From an uncultured Prevotellaceae bacterium (GTDB lineage: Bacteria; Bacteroidota; Bacteroidia; Bacteroidales; Bacteroidaceae), in assembly GCA_945831805.1 (NCBI GenBank), contig CAMADY010000014.1, positions 1 through 40,333 on the forward strand: a stretch of 40,333 nucleotides of DNA, written 5' to 3'. The notes beneath the pieces are model-generated. The model worked only from the letters and a program-made list of their open reading frames with translations, searched no databases and was not told where the DNA came from. How positions within the stretch are numbered: position 1 is the first letter of the stretch; each line of letters opens with the position of its first letter. Positions 9,101-17,500 of the stretch are shown here, in pieces. Position numbers and translations under genes: made by a program.

Positions 9101-10026
9101 GCGACGTATGGTACGAGACTTCATACAAGCTCGACCGCCGTCAGTCATTCAACGGTAAGGCAGCAGAGCGTTTCCAGAACTACGCTAAGAATCCTGTAGA
9201 GTGGAGCGTTAAGGGCGATGCTCTGAAGATTCAGATTTCTGCGCCAGCAACTAAAAAGCCTGTTGCTGCTATCATCCGCGAGAAGGGTACAAACTCTGAG
9301 CGTGAGATGGCATGGTCATTCTACATGGCAGGTTTCGACGTTAAGGACGTCACGATGACCGACCTTATCACCGGACGTGAGACTCTCGAAGAGGTTAACG
9401 TCATTGCATTCTGCGGTGGCTTCTCTAACTCCGACGTTCTCGGTTCTGCCAAGGGATGGGCTGGTGCATTCCTCTTCAACCCTAAGGCAAAGGAGGCTCT
9501 CGACAAGTTCTACGCTCGTAAGGACACTCTGTCTCTCGGTGTATGTAACGGTTGTCAGCTCATGGTGGAGCTCGGCTTGCTCAACAACACCACAGCTTCT
9601 ACCAACGCTCGCGACTATGCACAGATGCTGCACAACGACTCCCACAAGTTCGAGTCAGCATTCGTAACCCTCACCATCCCACAGAATGACTCCGTAATGT
9701 TCGGTTCACTCTCTGGCGAGAAGATCGGTTGCTGGGTAGCTCACGGAGAGGGTAAGTTCAACCTCCCACAGGCAGAGTCAGAGTACAACATCGTGGCTAA
9801 GTACAACCACTCCGATTACCCTGCTAACCCTAACGGTTCAAGCTACGACGTTGCTGCCATCGCATCAAAGGATGGCCGTCACCTCGCTATCATGCCACAC
9901 CCAGAGCGTACTCAGTTCCCATGGCAGTGCGGCTACTATCCAGAGGAGCGTCGCCTCACCGATCAGGTTACTCCATGGCACGAGGCATTCGTCAATGCCC
10001 GCAAGTGGATTGAGAAGAACAAGTAA
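6196..10026 (+). CDS. purL: Phosphoribosylformylglycinamidine synthase, single-chain form
   Basis: Fourth step of purine synthesis: FGAR, ATP and glutamine give FGAM. The start is the ATG at 6196, 1276 residues, the large single-chain form rather than the split PurS/Q/L type. The order is N-terminal PurS-like domain, linker, two AIR-synthase-type ATP domains ([44 protein letters not shown]) and a C-terminal glutamine amidotransferase with nucleophile C1117 (GVCNGCQL), and H1235 and E1237 in MPHPER. An oddity is a low-complexity insertion at about residues 294-310 ([11 protein letters not shown]) encoded by a hexanucleotide repeat, in a loop where relatives, as I recall them, are shorter. The gene is monocistronic; an inverted repeat element follows the stop. 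Confidence 0.97.
   Translation: [1276 protein letters not shown]
7081..7107 (+). repeat. Hexanucleotide tandem repeat inside purL
   Basis: Four consecutive 6-bp units aacgaa, aacgat, aacgaa, aacgaa, then a partial aac, read in frame as NENDNENEN. The repeat adds an acidic loop to PurL without breaking the frame. Confidence 0.9.
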
Positions 10027-10034
10027 ACTATTTT

Positions 10035-10140
10035 AGTGAATAACGAAGAGTGAAGAGTGAAGAATTTAAGTTACTGCCGAAGTCTGCAACACAGAATCTG
10101 GTAATACAAATTCTTCACTCTTCGTTCTTCACTTTTCACT
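10035..10140. repeat. Intergenic inverted repeat of gaagagtgaa words (element A)
   Basis: Two 33-bp arms (10035-10067 and 10108-10140) are inverted copies with 28 of 33 positions matching, around a 40-bp loop. Each arm is itself built from a repeated 7-8 bp word (gtgaaga). It lies 8 bp after the purL stop and ends 15 bp before the first chromate transporter gene. It could act as a terminator or RNA-processing hairpin, but there is no T-tract after the right arm. Confidence 0.85.
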
Positions 10141-10155
10141 CATAGATCAACCATA

Positions 10156-10689
10156 ATGGATTTATTCAGAACATTCTTCAAGATAGGACTATTCACCCTT
10201 GGTGGAGGCTACGCCATGATACCGCTGATAGAGGCGGAGGTGGTGGAGAGGCGCAAGTGGATTGACAAGCAGATGTTCACTGACCTCATCGCCGTGGCAC
10301 AGACATGCCCTGGCGTCTTCGCCGTCAATATCTCCATCTTCATAGGCTACAAGCTGCGGGGCATCAAGGGCGCACTGCTCACCTCACTCGGTGCTGCCAT
10401 GCCTTCCATCATCATCATCCTCGCCATTGCGATGTTCTTCCAGAACTTCCAGCATGTGCCATGGGTGGAGGCAGCCTTCCGTGGCATACGTCCGGCAGTA
10501 GTGGCACTCATCGCCGTTCCTACATGGAACCTTGCCGTTCGCACCGGCATCAACTTCATGAACTGCTGGATACCGATTCTCTCTGCCCTGCTGATATGGG
10601 CACTCGGCGTAAACCCTATCTACATAATCCTCGCTGCCGGCATCGGAGGCTACCTCTACGGCACCTTCTTCAAAAGCAGCGAAAGCTAA
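10156..10689 (+). CDS. Chromate transporter, half-size subunit 1 (CHR family)
   Basis: A 177-residue hydrophobic membrane protein with one CHR domain and about five or six predicted membrane segments. The family signature is clear: FTLGGGYAMIPLIEAEVVERR near residues 13-33, followed by TCPGVFAVNISIFIGY and the GIRPAVVALIA segment. Long ChrA proteins carry two such domains in one chain; here two short genes lie in tandem, as is common in Bacteroidota and Firmicutes, and they presumably form a heteromer with opposite orientations. The known family substrate is chromate or sulfate-like oxyanions, but short CHR pairs in gut anaerobes may have another natural anion. The second subunit starts 81 bp downstream. 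Confidence 0.88.
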   Translation: MDLFRTFFKIGLFTLGGGYAMIPLIEAEVVERRKWIDKQMFTDLIAVAQTCPGVFAVNISIFIGYKLRGIKGALLTSLGAAMPSIIIILAIAMFFQNFQHVPWVEAAFRGIRPAVVALIAVPTWNLAVRTGINFMNCWIPILSALLIWALGVNPIYIILAAGIGGYLYGTFFKSSES

Positions 10690-10705
10690 TCAGCCATTCG
10701 TTCCT

Positions 10706-10748
10706 AGCAGTTCCGCTGCAATGCCATCGTTTTAAGCAGTTTCGCTGC
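10706..10748 (+). repeat. Pair of small direct hairpins between the two chromate transporter genes
   Basis: AGCAGTTCCGCTGC (10706-10719) is repeated as AGCAGTTTCGCTGC (10735-10748). Each copy can fold back on itself with a 4-5 bp stem and a loop of about 5 nt. Two hairpins in the gap could set the ratio of the two subunits; that is inference. Confidence 0.6.
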
Positions 10749-10770
10749 TGAACAAAAAAAACAAACGACA

Positions 10771-11346
10771 ATGCTCTTTCTAACACTCTTCTATACATTC
10801 TTCCTCATCGGCGCCTTCGGCTTCGGTGGAGGCTACGGCATGCTTTCGCTGATACAGCATGAGGTGGTGGTAAACCATCGCTGGATGACATCAGCGGAAT
10901 TCACGAATATCGTGGCAATATCGCAGATGACGCCCGGCCCTATCGGCATCAACAGTGCCACATACTGCGGCTACACCACACTCTACCACGCCACAGACAG
11001 CATGCTCATGGGCATCCTCGGAAGCCTCACCGCCACCACAGCTCTCGTCTTGCCATCACTGATACTGATGCTCCTCATAAGCATCATGTTCCTGAAGTAC
11101 ATGAGGTCACCATTGGTACAGAACATCTTCACCGGACTGCGCCCTGCCGTCGTGGGACTACTCGCTGCCGCTACCCTACTCCTCTGCAATGCTGAGAACT
11201 TCAGCAGCTACGCAGAATCCAAGTGGCACTTCTTCATCTCCATCGGACTATTCGCCGCCACCTTCATCGGCACCAAGGTAATGAAGATAAACCCCATCCG
11301 CATGATTGCCTACGCAGCCTTCGCAGGACTCCTGTTGCTATATTAA
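10771..11346 (+). CDS. Chromate transporter, half-size subunit 2 (CHR family)
   Basis: A 191-residue partner of the preceding gene, again one CHR domain. It has FGFGGGYGMLSLIQHEVVVNH near the N-terminus, MTPGPIGINSATYCGY (the P-G-P-x-x-x-N motif of the second domain class) and TGLRPAVVGLLAAA. The two subunits share the overall pattern but differ enough to belong to the two complementary classes of short CHR proteins, in line with an obligate pair. Hydrophobic stretches fit five to six membrane helices in the inner membrane. Its likely function is anion export driven by ion exchange. Confidence 0.88.
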   Translation: MLFLTLFYTFFLIGAFGFGGGYGMLSLIQHEVVVNHRWMTSAEFTNIVAISQMTPGPIGINSATYCGYTTLYHATDSMLMGILGSLTATTALVLPSLILMLLISIMFLKYMRSPLVQNIFTGLRPAVVGLLAAATLLLCNAENFSSYAESKWHFFISIGLFAATFIGTKVMKINPIRMIAYAAFAGLLLLY

Positions 11347-11413
11347 AAACGCAAAAACAAGCAACTAAACAACCAAAACAACTAAAAAACCAAACAACCC
11401 CAAAAAACAAGCA
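11347..11413 (+). repeat. A/C-only low-complexity leader upstream of the dehydrogenase gene
   Basis: Between the stop of the second chromate transporter gene and the next ATG the plus strand is almost only A and C, with loosely repeated words such as acaacca and aaacaac. There is no Shine-Dalgarno sequence. Such a leader would be unstructured as RNA, which may help initiation in a phylum that relies little on Shine-Dalgarno pairing. Confidence 0.6.
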
Positions 11414-12394
11414 ATGACAATCGTAGAAATCGACGGCTTCGCTGCCAACCCTGGCGACATCTCATGGCAGCCTTGGAAAGAGATACAATGCCCTGACGGC
11501 ACTGTGTGTGAGTTCACTATGTACGACCGCACACCAGCGGAGCTCGTTGTTGAGCGTTCCAAAGATGCCGACATTGTGATAACCAACAAGGTGATGTTCT
11601 CCGATGAGGTCATGGCACAGCTGCCGAAGCTGAAATACATCGGTGTCCTCGCCACCGGCTATAACGTCGTTGACACGGAGGCAGCAAAGCGCAGGGGCAT
11701 CATCGTAACCAACATCCCAGCATACAGCACACCATCCGTTGCGCAGCTCGCCATAGCACACCTCCTGAACATCACGAACAATGTGGCCGGTCACAGCGAC
11801 TCCGTACGTAAGGGCGAATGGTCCTCATGCCCCGACTTCACCTATACCCTCACCCCACAGATGGAGCTTGCCGGCAAGAACTTCGCCGTTGTAGGTCTCG
11901 GCAATACAGGTATAGCGACAGCACAGATAGCCGCAACCCTCGGCATGAACGTCATTGCATACACCTCAAAGGAGCAGTCGCAGCTCCCTATATATATAAA
12001 TAAGGTGTCATCGCTCGACGAACTCTTCCAGCAAGCCGACGTGCTGAGCCTCCACTGCCCACTGACAGAGAGCACCAAGCATATCATCAACCGTGAGCAC
12101 CTCGCACTGATGAAGTCCTCCGCCATCCTCATCAACACAGGCAGAGGACCACTCGTTGACGACCAGGCACTTGCCGACGCACTCAACTCCGGCAGCATCT
12201 ACGCAGCAGGTCTCGACGTACTGACAAAAGAGCCACCGATCAGCGGCTCACCACTCTTCACCGCCCGCAACTGCTTCATCACCCCACACATCGCATGGGC
12301 AAGCCTTGCAGCAAGAGAGCGCTTGATGTCCATTGCCATAGAAAACGTAAAGGCCTACCTCGCCGGCAAGCCCAAAAACGTTGTGAACAAATAA
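11414..12394 (+). CDS. D-2-hydroxyacid dehydrogenase (glycerate dehydrogenase-like)
   Basis: A 326-residue NAD(P)-dependent oxidoreductase of the D-isomer-specific 2-hydroxyacid dehydrogenase family, interconverting a 2-keto acid and a D-2-hydroxy acid. The Rossmann motif GLGNTG is at 161-166, and the three catalytic residues fit R244 (INTGRGPLV), E273 (TKEPP) and H292 (TPHIAWAS). LATGYNVVDTEAAKRRGI (79-96) is typical of the HprA/glycerate dehydrogenase branch, so hydroxypyruvate or glyoxylate is the best guess for the substrate. It lies 67 bp after the chromate transporter pair in the same direction and may be co-transcribed. A LysR-type gene converges on it from the other side. Confidence 0.9.
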   Translation: MTIVEIDGFAANPGDISWQPWKEIQCPDGTVCEFTMYDRTPAELVVERSKDADIVITNKVMFSDEVMAQLPKLKYIGVLATGYNVVDTEAAKRRGIIVTNIPAYSTPSVAQLAIAHLLNITNNVAGHSDSVRKGEWSSCPDFTYTLTPQMELAGKNFAVVGLGNTGIATAQIAATLGMNVIAYTSKEQSQLPIYINKVSSLDELFQQADVLSLHCPLTESTKHIINREHLALMKSSAILINTGRGPLVDDQALADALNSGSIYAAGLDVLTKEPPISGSPLFTARNCFITPHIAWASLAARERLMSIAIENVKAYLAGKPKNVVNK

Positions 12395-12474
12395 AAGAAA
12401 CCCTGCAAACAAATAAGAGGAACTCTCAGTAACAAATACCCGGAATAGCATCACGTCCATCAAAAGAATCCGCC

Positions 12475-13371
12475 TTAGGAGAATGTCATATCATGCTTCA
12501 GGGCTGTATTGTGAAGAATGTCAATAAATCTCCTTGCACTATTCTTCAGGCTTACCAAATTATTGTAATGGGCGTAGATTTGTATCGGCTCTTTCAGTTC
12601 CTCAATAAGTACGGAACAAAGTGACGGACGATTGGAGATGCTCGTCTCATTGAGGATGGTTATATAATTGGTTTCCTGAATGATGTTCATCAGTGCGTTG
12701 ACATCATTCACCAATGCCCTCACGTTCAATTCCCCCGTTTCCTTATGTATGAAACTCTCGATAGCATTACGGTCTCGCAGGCCTTTCTCCGGCAGTATAA
12801 GCTTGTGGGGCAGTAGATCCTGAAATGTTATCGACGACCTCTTTGCAAGCACATGAGACTTACGCATGATTGCCGCCAGACGATACCTCGTAAGCGGTAT
12901 GGACTCAACAAACTCATGCGGACTGCTAGGCATCATCGACAGTATGATGTCTATCTCCTTGTTTCTTAGCTGGCGCAGCAGTTCATGATGGTTCTTATAA
13001 TGCGCATTCAGCTGCACCTTAGGATATTCGCGCATAAAGCAGAGCGTCGCCTCGCGCATGAACGGCTCAAGCGAATACGTCAACCCCACATTCAGCTCTC
13101 CGCAGAGAAGTCCCTGCAGACACCTTATCCTTTCATGACACTCCGTAACACCCCTCAGCACCTGTTTCGCGAAGGGGAGCAGTTCCTCGCCGCATTCCGT
13201 CAGCGTCAGGGTATTATGTTGCCTTACAAACAGTTGCGTACCAAGTTCCTCCTCCAACAGTTTCAACTGTTGGGAGATGGCACTTTGCGAGATGAACATC
13301 TGGCGTGAGGTCTCGGATATACATCCCGTCTCTGCAACACCAACAAAATATCTTAGTTGTCTCAGTTCCAT
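12475..13371 (-). CDS. LysR-family transcriptional regulator
   Basis: A 298-residue LysR-type regulator when started at the ATG at 13371 (MELRQLRYFVGVAETG); nine upstream codons in frame are not needed. Residues 1-60 form the winged helix-turn-helix (SETSRQMFISQSAISQQLKLLEEELG), followed by the linker helix and a two-lobe periplasmic-binding-protein-like effector domain (LNVGLTYSLEPFM, then VNALMNIIQETNYITIL). It is convergent with the hydroxyacid dehydrogenase gene rather than divergent from a target, so its regulon cannot be read from position. The general form resembles CynR/CysB-like regulators, but the effector is unknown. Confidence 0.92.
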   Translation of the reverse strand: MELRQLRYFVGVAETGCISETSRQMFISQSAISQQLKLLEEELGTQLFVRQHNTLTLTECGEELLPFAKQVLRGVTECHERIRCLQGLLCGELNVGLTYSLEPFMREATLCFMREYPKVQLNAHYKNHHELLRQLRNKEIDIILSMMPSSPHEFVESIPLTRYRLAAIMRKSHVLAKRSSITFQDLLPHKLILPEKGLRDRNAIESFIHKETGELNVRALVNDVNALMNIIQETNYITILNETSISNRPSLCSVLIEELKEPIQIYAHYNNLVSLKNSARRFIDILHNTALKHDMTFS

Positions 13372-13424
13372 TTTTCTTTGTGTTGTTAGGTAAAACAATA
13401 ATACCCTACCTAGGATATTCTACT

Positions 13425-13458
13425 GCAAAATTACAACAAATTTCCATAGCCTAACAAT
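13425..13458 (-). promoter_or_regulatory. Possible promoter for the LysR gene
   Basis: Minus strand TAATTTTG followed by C (13425-13433) is a good -7 box. The -33 box is weak (ATTG 21 bp upstream). The spacer further upstream holds an imperfect hairpin (ataag-aaaaaa-cttat near 13488-13503). Confidence 0.45.
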
Positions 13459-13554
13459 AAGCACTATAAATATTTCTCAATACACATATAAGAAAAAACT
13501 TATAGCACCACACCTTAAAAAAGGCCCAGCACCAGCATAGGCCTATTGTAGAAG

Positions 13555-14451
13555 CTACAGATAAAGCAGCAGGGCGAAGGTCAGCACCCACCCTACTATC
13601 GTCAGCTGTATGAAGCGATCGTGCATCAAGACCTTCGTAGGGCTGCCCGACTTCACATCGACGATGGTAATCTGAAGGTATCGCAGTATGCCAGCCAGCA
13701 CGAAGACGGAGGTGAGATACACGTTCCCGCCATATCGGCTCGTCACGTCCGGCGATACGGTGTACATGATGTAGCAGACTATCGTGATGCTGGCGATGAG
13801 TCCTATCGCCTGGTTCATGAATGCGAGGTTATACCGGTTGACGTTACGGCGCAGCTGAATGCCGCTCTCCTCGTACGTCACCACATCGTCACGTCGTTTT
13901 GCAAAGGCCAGGAACATGGCCAGTAGGAACGTCATCAGTATTATCCAATGCGACATCCATACTCCAGTAGCAAAACCTCCGACAAGTATGCGTATCACGA
14001 AACCCAGGGCTATCACTATGATATCTACTATCGCCATGTTTTTCAGCGATGTACAGTAAGCTATGTTCATTGCGCCATAGAACACCACGCATGCCATGAC
14101 CTTCAGCATGTCACCCTGCAAAAAGAAGAGCATTGCAGACGCAAGGATGGCGAGCGACGATGCCCATGCCACTGCCATAATGCCGTAGCCCATCGGAACA
14201 GAGATGTCGCCACTGGCAATAGGGCGCTTGCACTTCTTTGGATGCAGGCGGTCTTTCTCTACGTCATAGATATCGTTGAAGCAGTAGATGCCGCTTGCCG
14301 CAAGGCAGAACGACACACATGCCACGACACACGGCAGCAGGTACTCCGTATTGAATAGCTTGCCATCGAAGAACAACGGCAGGAAGCAGAAAGCATTCTT
14401 AAGCCACTGGTGTGGTCGCAACAACTTTATAGCACTATGTATCTTCTTCAT
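13555..14451 (-). CDS. UbiA-family prenyltransferase, decaprenyl-phosphate phosphoribosyltransferase-like
   Basis: A 298-residue integral membrane protein when started at the ATG at 14451 (MKKIHSAIKLLRPHQWLKN). It has the UbiA aspartate motif N59-D-x-x-D63-x-x-x-D67 (NDIYDVEKD), followed by HPKKCKRPIASG, which is the form seen in the family of Rv3806c, 5-phosphoribosyl-1-pyrophosphate:decaprenyl-phosphate phosphoribosyltransferase. The second aspartate region (KRRDDV) and about eight or nine hydrophobic segments are present. In mycobacteria this enzyme starts the pathway to decaprenyl-phospho-arabinose; in Bacteroidota the product is not established to my knowledge, though a polyprenyl-phospho-pentose is a fair guess. 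The usual partner genes (epimerase DprE1/E2) are not next to it. Confidence 0.85.
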   Translation of the reverse strand: MKKIHSAIKLLRPHQWLKNAFCFLPLFFDGKLFNTEYLLPCVVACVSFCLAASGIYCFNDIYDVEKDRLHPKKCKRPIASGDISVPMGYGIMAVAWASSLAILASAMLFFLQGDMLKVMACVVFYGAMNIAYCTSLKNMAIVDIIVIALGFVIRILVGGFATGVWMSHWIILMTFLLAMFLAFAKRRDDVVTYEESGIQLRRNVNRYNLAFMNQAIGLIASITIVCYIMYTVSPDVTSRYGGNVYLTSVFVLAGILRYLQITIVDVKSGSPTKVLMHDRFIQLTIVGWVLTFALLLYL

Positions 14452-14524
14452 TCCCTTTCTTTTATTTTTGTATGCCACGTCAGCAGGTTACCCTTGCGGA
14501 AACAGGCAAAAAACTATTGTTTGT

Positions 14525-14557
14525 GCAAAGTTAGCAAATTATTCTGAATTGCAGAAA
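14525..14557 (-). promoter_or_regulatory. Possible promoter for the UbiA-family gene
   Basis: Minus strand: TAACTTTG followed by C (14525-14533), preceded at 20 bp by TTTC (14554-14557), one change from TTTG. It sits in the gap after the helicase gene stop, just before the UbiA-family ATG. Confidence 0.5.
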
Positions 14558-14560
14558 TCC

Positions 14561-17500
14561 TTAACTTACATTAACGTCACTTTCACTGCCACAACCCTCG
14601 CCGCAGACCTCCGGCAGAGTGAAGATGCCCTTGCAGTAGTCTTCCGACGGCACATCGATATATCCGCCCTTGTCTCTGACGAAATCCATCAGCCGGGAGA
14701 AGGTGTAGTTCTCCCTCAGCAACATCGGATTGCCTATCATCACGAGGTTCAGTCGTGCACGGGTCATCGCCACGTTGAGCTTACGGTCTATCACCATGCC
14801 GTCCTCCTCAAACACATTGTTTGTCAGGAAGTTCAGCTGATAGAGCTGGTGTATGGTGAAGCCGTAGATGATGTAGTCGCGCTGGCTGCCCTGATAGCGT
14901 TCCACCGTATCGATAGAGATATTGTGGAGCACCGGTATGCCATACCTGTCTATCGCATTGCGCACCGTAGAAATCTGGTTACGGTAAGGCACTATCACGC
15001 CCACCGTCTTGTCCGCGTTGAACGTCTCTCGGTTCAGCTCGTAGATCTGTCGCACCGTAGCCGCAATCATCTCTGCTTCAACGATATTCGTCTTCACGGA
15101 AGGCGACAACTTCGGCGACTCCGATGTTACGAATGCTATGCGCCTTGATGTCAGCAGCCTTACGATGGCGTTCTCGGAATCCTGCCTTCCGTTGGGCAGT
15201 AGCTGATGGTCGAGCGGCACGATGTCGAGCTTCCCACCATAGAAGGCGATGTTCGGGAACTCTGCAATGTCCCTATGCATACGCCCCTGCTTTGTCAGCA
15301 TATAGACAAACCTCCCGTCATATCCGTCAGCCGTCTTGAACTGCACAAGCAATCGTTCGAACAGCGACAGTCGGCAATCCGTCAGGTTGATGCTGCGAAG
15401 CTCAGGCTCTGTCACCTCCGACTCCTCCGTCGTCTGCTGCACTACGGCAGGCAGCTGTTTGTGGTCGCCTATGAGTACGAACTTGTCTATCGCCTCACGC
15501 CCGTCATGGCATGCACTGAGCAATCCTATAAGATGCGGCTCCAGAATCTGCGACGACTCATCAACGATGGCAAGGGTAAAATGCTTTAGCTTGAAGAGTG
15601 CGAGGTTGGCGTTGAGGGCTGCCGTCGTTCCGCAGAAGACGCGACATCGCTGGATCATCTTGCTGACCCTATTGCCCGTCTGCGCCTCCTCACATCGGGT
15701 GCTGAGCAGATGCCCCCTGTAGTCAGGAGCACAAGAGAGGTCGGAGCCTATCCTTATGAAGTCAAACGACTCGTCCTCCTCGCGTATCTCCATGAGCTTG
15801 CTGCATATCTCGTCAACAGCACGGTTGGTGTATGACAGCAGCAGTACGTTGCTACCCTCCTCCAGCAGTTCTTCCTTCAGCAGGTTCACAAGGCCGTATG
15901 ACGTCTTTCCCGTTCCCGGAGGACCGATTATGAGGAACAGGTCCTTCGCACGTTTCGCCCTCAGTGACAACTCGTTGAAACTGCCGTAGTCGCCCTTCAG
16001 TTCCTTCGTTTCGTCCGTCTCAGGAGCTCTCTGTGAGAGTATGAGGTCGCGCCTCTTCTGTGGTGCAGACAGGAAAGAGTGCATGGCACTATAGAGCGAA
16101 CCCGTTGACGACTCGAACATGTCGTGCTCTATAGCCCACAGCGTATCGGCAGGCTTGTCGGCAAAGACCTTCTTGTCCGTCTGTGCATTACGCAGCCTCA
16201 AGTCTATAGTCTCCTCCTTTATGTCCGCAATGCTCGCACGGCATACCATCTGTGCACAAGCATCCGGAATCTCGCCATCCCTGTAGTCGTACAGAAGCAC
16301 GATGTCGCCGATACGGAAATTCGACGTATCGGCAGATTGCGACTCAAGGAATCGCAGCCTTACGGACGTTATGGCATCGTCCTCCACACCGCATTCGTCT
16401 ATTACGAGGCGGTCGTAGATGTTGCCAGCAGCCTTCTTAGCCTCAAGCGTGTCATGCCAGATGGAAGCGAAGCCCGAGTTCTCCTTCATCTTGTTGCCGA
16501 CCTTAGAGAGCAGCAGCTCGTTCCCTATGAACCTCAGGAACCGCAGGTAGTAGGCTCTTTCCAAGGGCGTGGCGTTATGTATCGGCTCCAACAGCTCTTC
16601 GAGTTGCGGCTTGGTGTATTCCTGCCACAGTTTGCCCGTCACCTTCTTCTGGTTAAGCTTATCGGGCGTCAGCGTTGCCAGGATGTCCATTCCCTCCGTA
16701 GCATACAGGAACTCCGACCATGCCAGCAGATTACGGATGCGTATGGCACGAAGCAGCAGCGATGGCATCGGCGGAATGTCCAGCAGTCCGTTGCTGTATT
16801 TCGAGTAAAGCAGCATCGGCGTTATATTAAGGCCTTTTATACCGTATTGATACAGTGCACGATAGAGCAGCGCCTGCACCACATGCTGTTCCTTTGGCTG
16901 TGGCGCATCCTCCGGTCTTGCAAAACGTACGAACTCACCCTTGCCGGACTTCTGCTCTATGATGATTACCCTCCCGCCATCCTTCTCTTCGTGGAGGAAG
17001 TCAAAACGTCCCTGTATGCCGAGGATATAACTGAAATACGACGGCTCCAGCAGTACGCATTTCGTATCATATTCACCGATGGATACCGGCAGGTCCTGAC
17101 CTATCAGCTTCTCGATGTTGCGCTTCTGCACCTTGCCCTCCTCCATAAACCGGCCTACGCCACTGACGAACTCCGGGCATGAAATGAGGCTCAGCGAGTT
17201 CTTCCGCACGAAATCCCTGAAACAGTCCTCAAACGGGACCGCCTTGCCATGAACTGTATTGTCGAGCAACTGTCCCGAGAGGTTTCCAAGGTGTATATGA
17301 AAGGTGTTTGGCGAGGGCTTTATCTTATTTATAAGGTTCACGAAAGGCGACTCCGCATACGTCTCGAAGCATCCGGCAATGGTGGTGATGTTTATGAGGT
17401 AGTCGGGTTCCAGAATGATGAGCTCAGGCATGCACACCTCCCCACGCTCGTCCATTCGTATGCGCACAAGGTTCAGTACGGCACCCGTCCACAGTATCTC

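Noticed and set aside
16124..17182. 352-codon open frame on the plus strand opposite the nuclease-helicase gene
   Set aside because: It is a shadow of the helicase reading frame: it shows no known motif and its composition follows the codon structure of the real gene.
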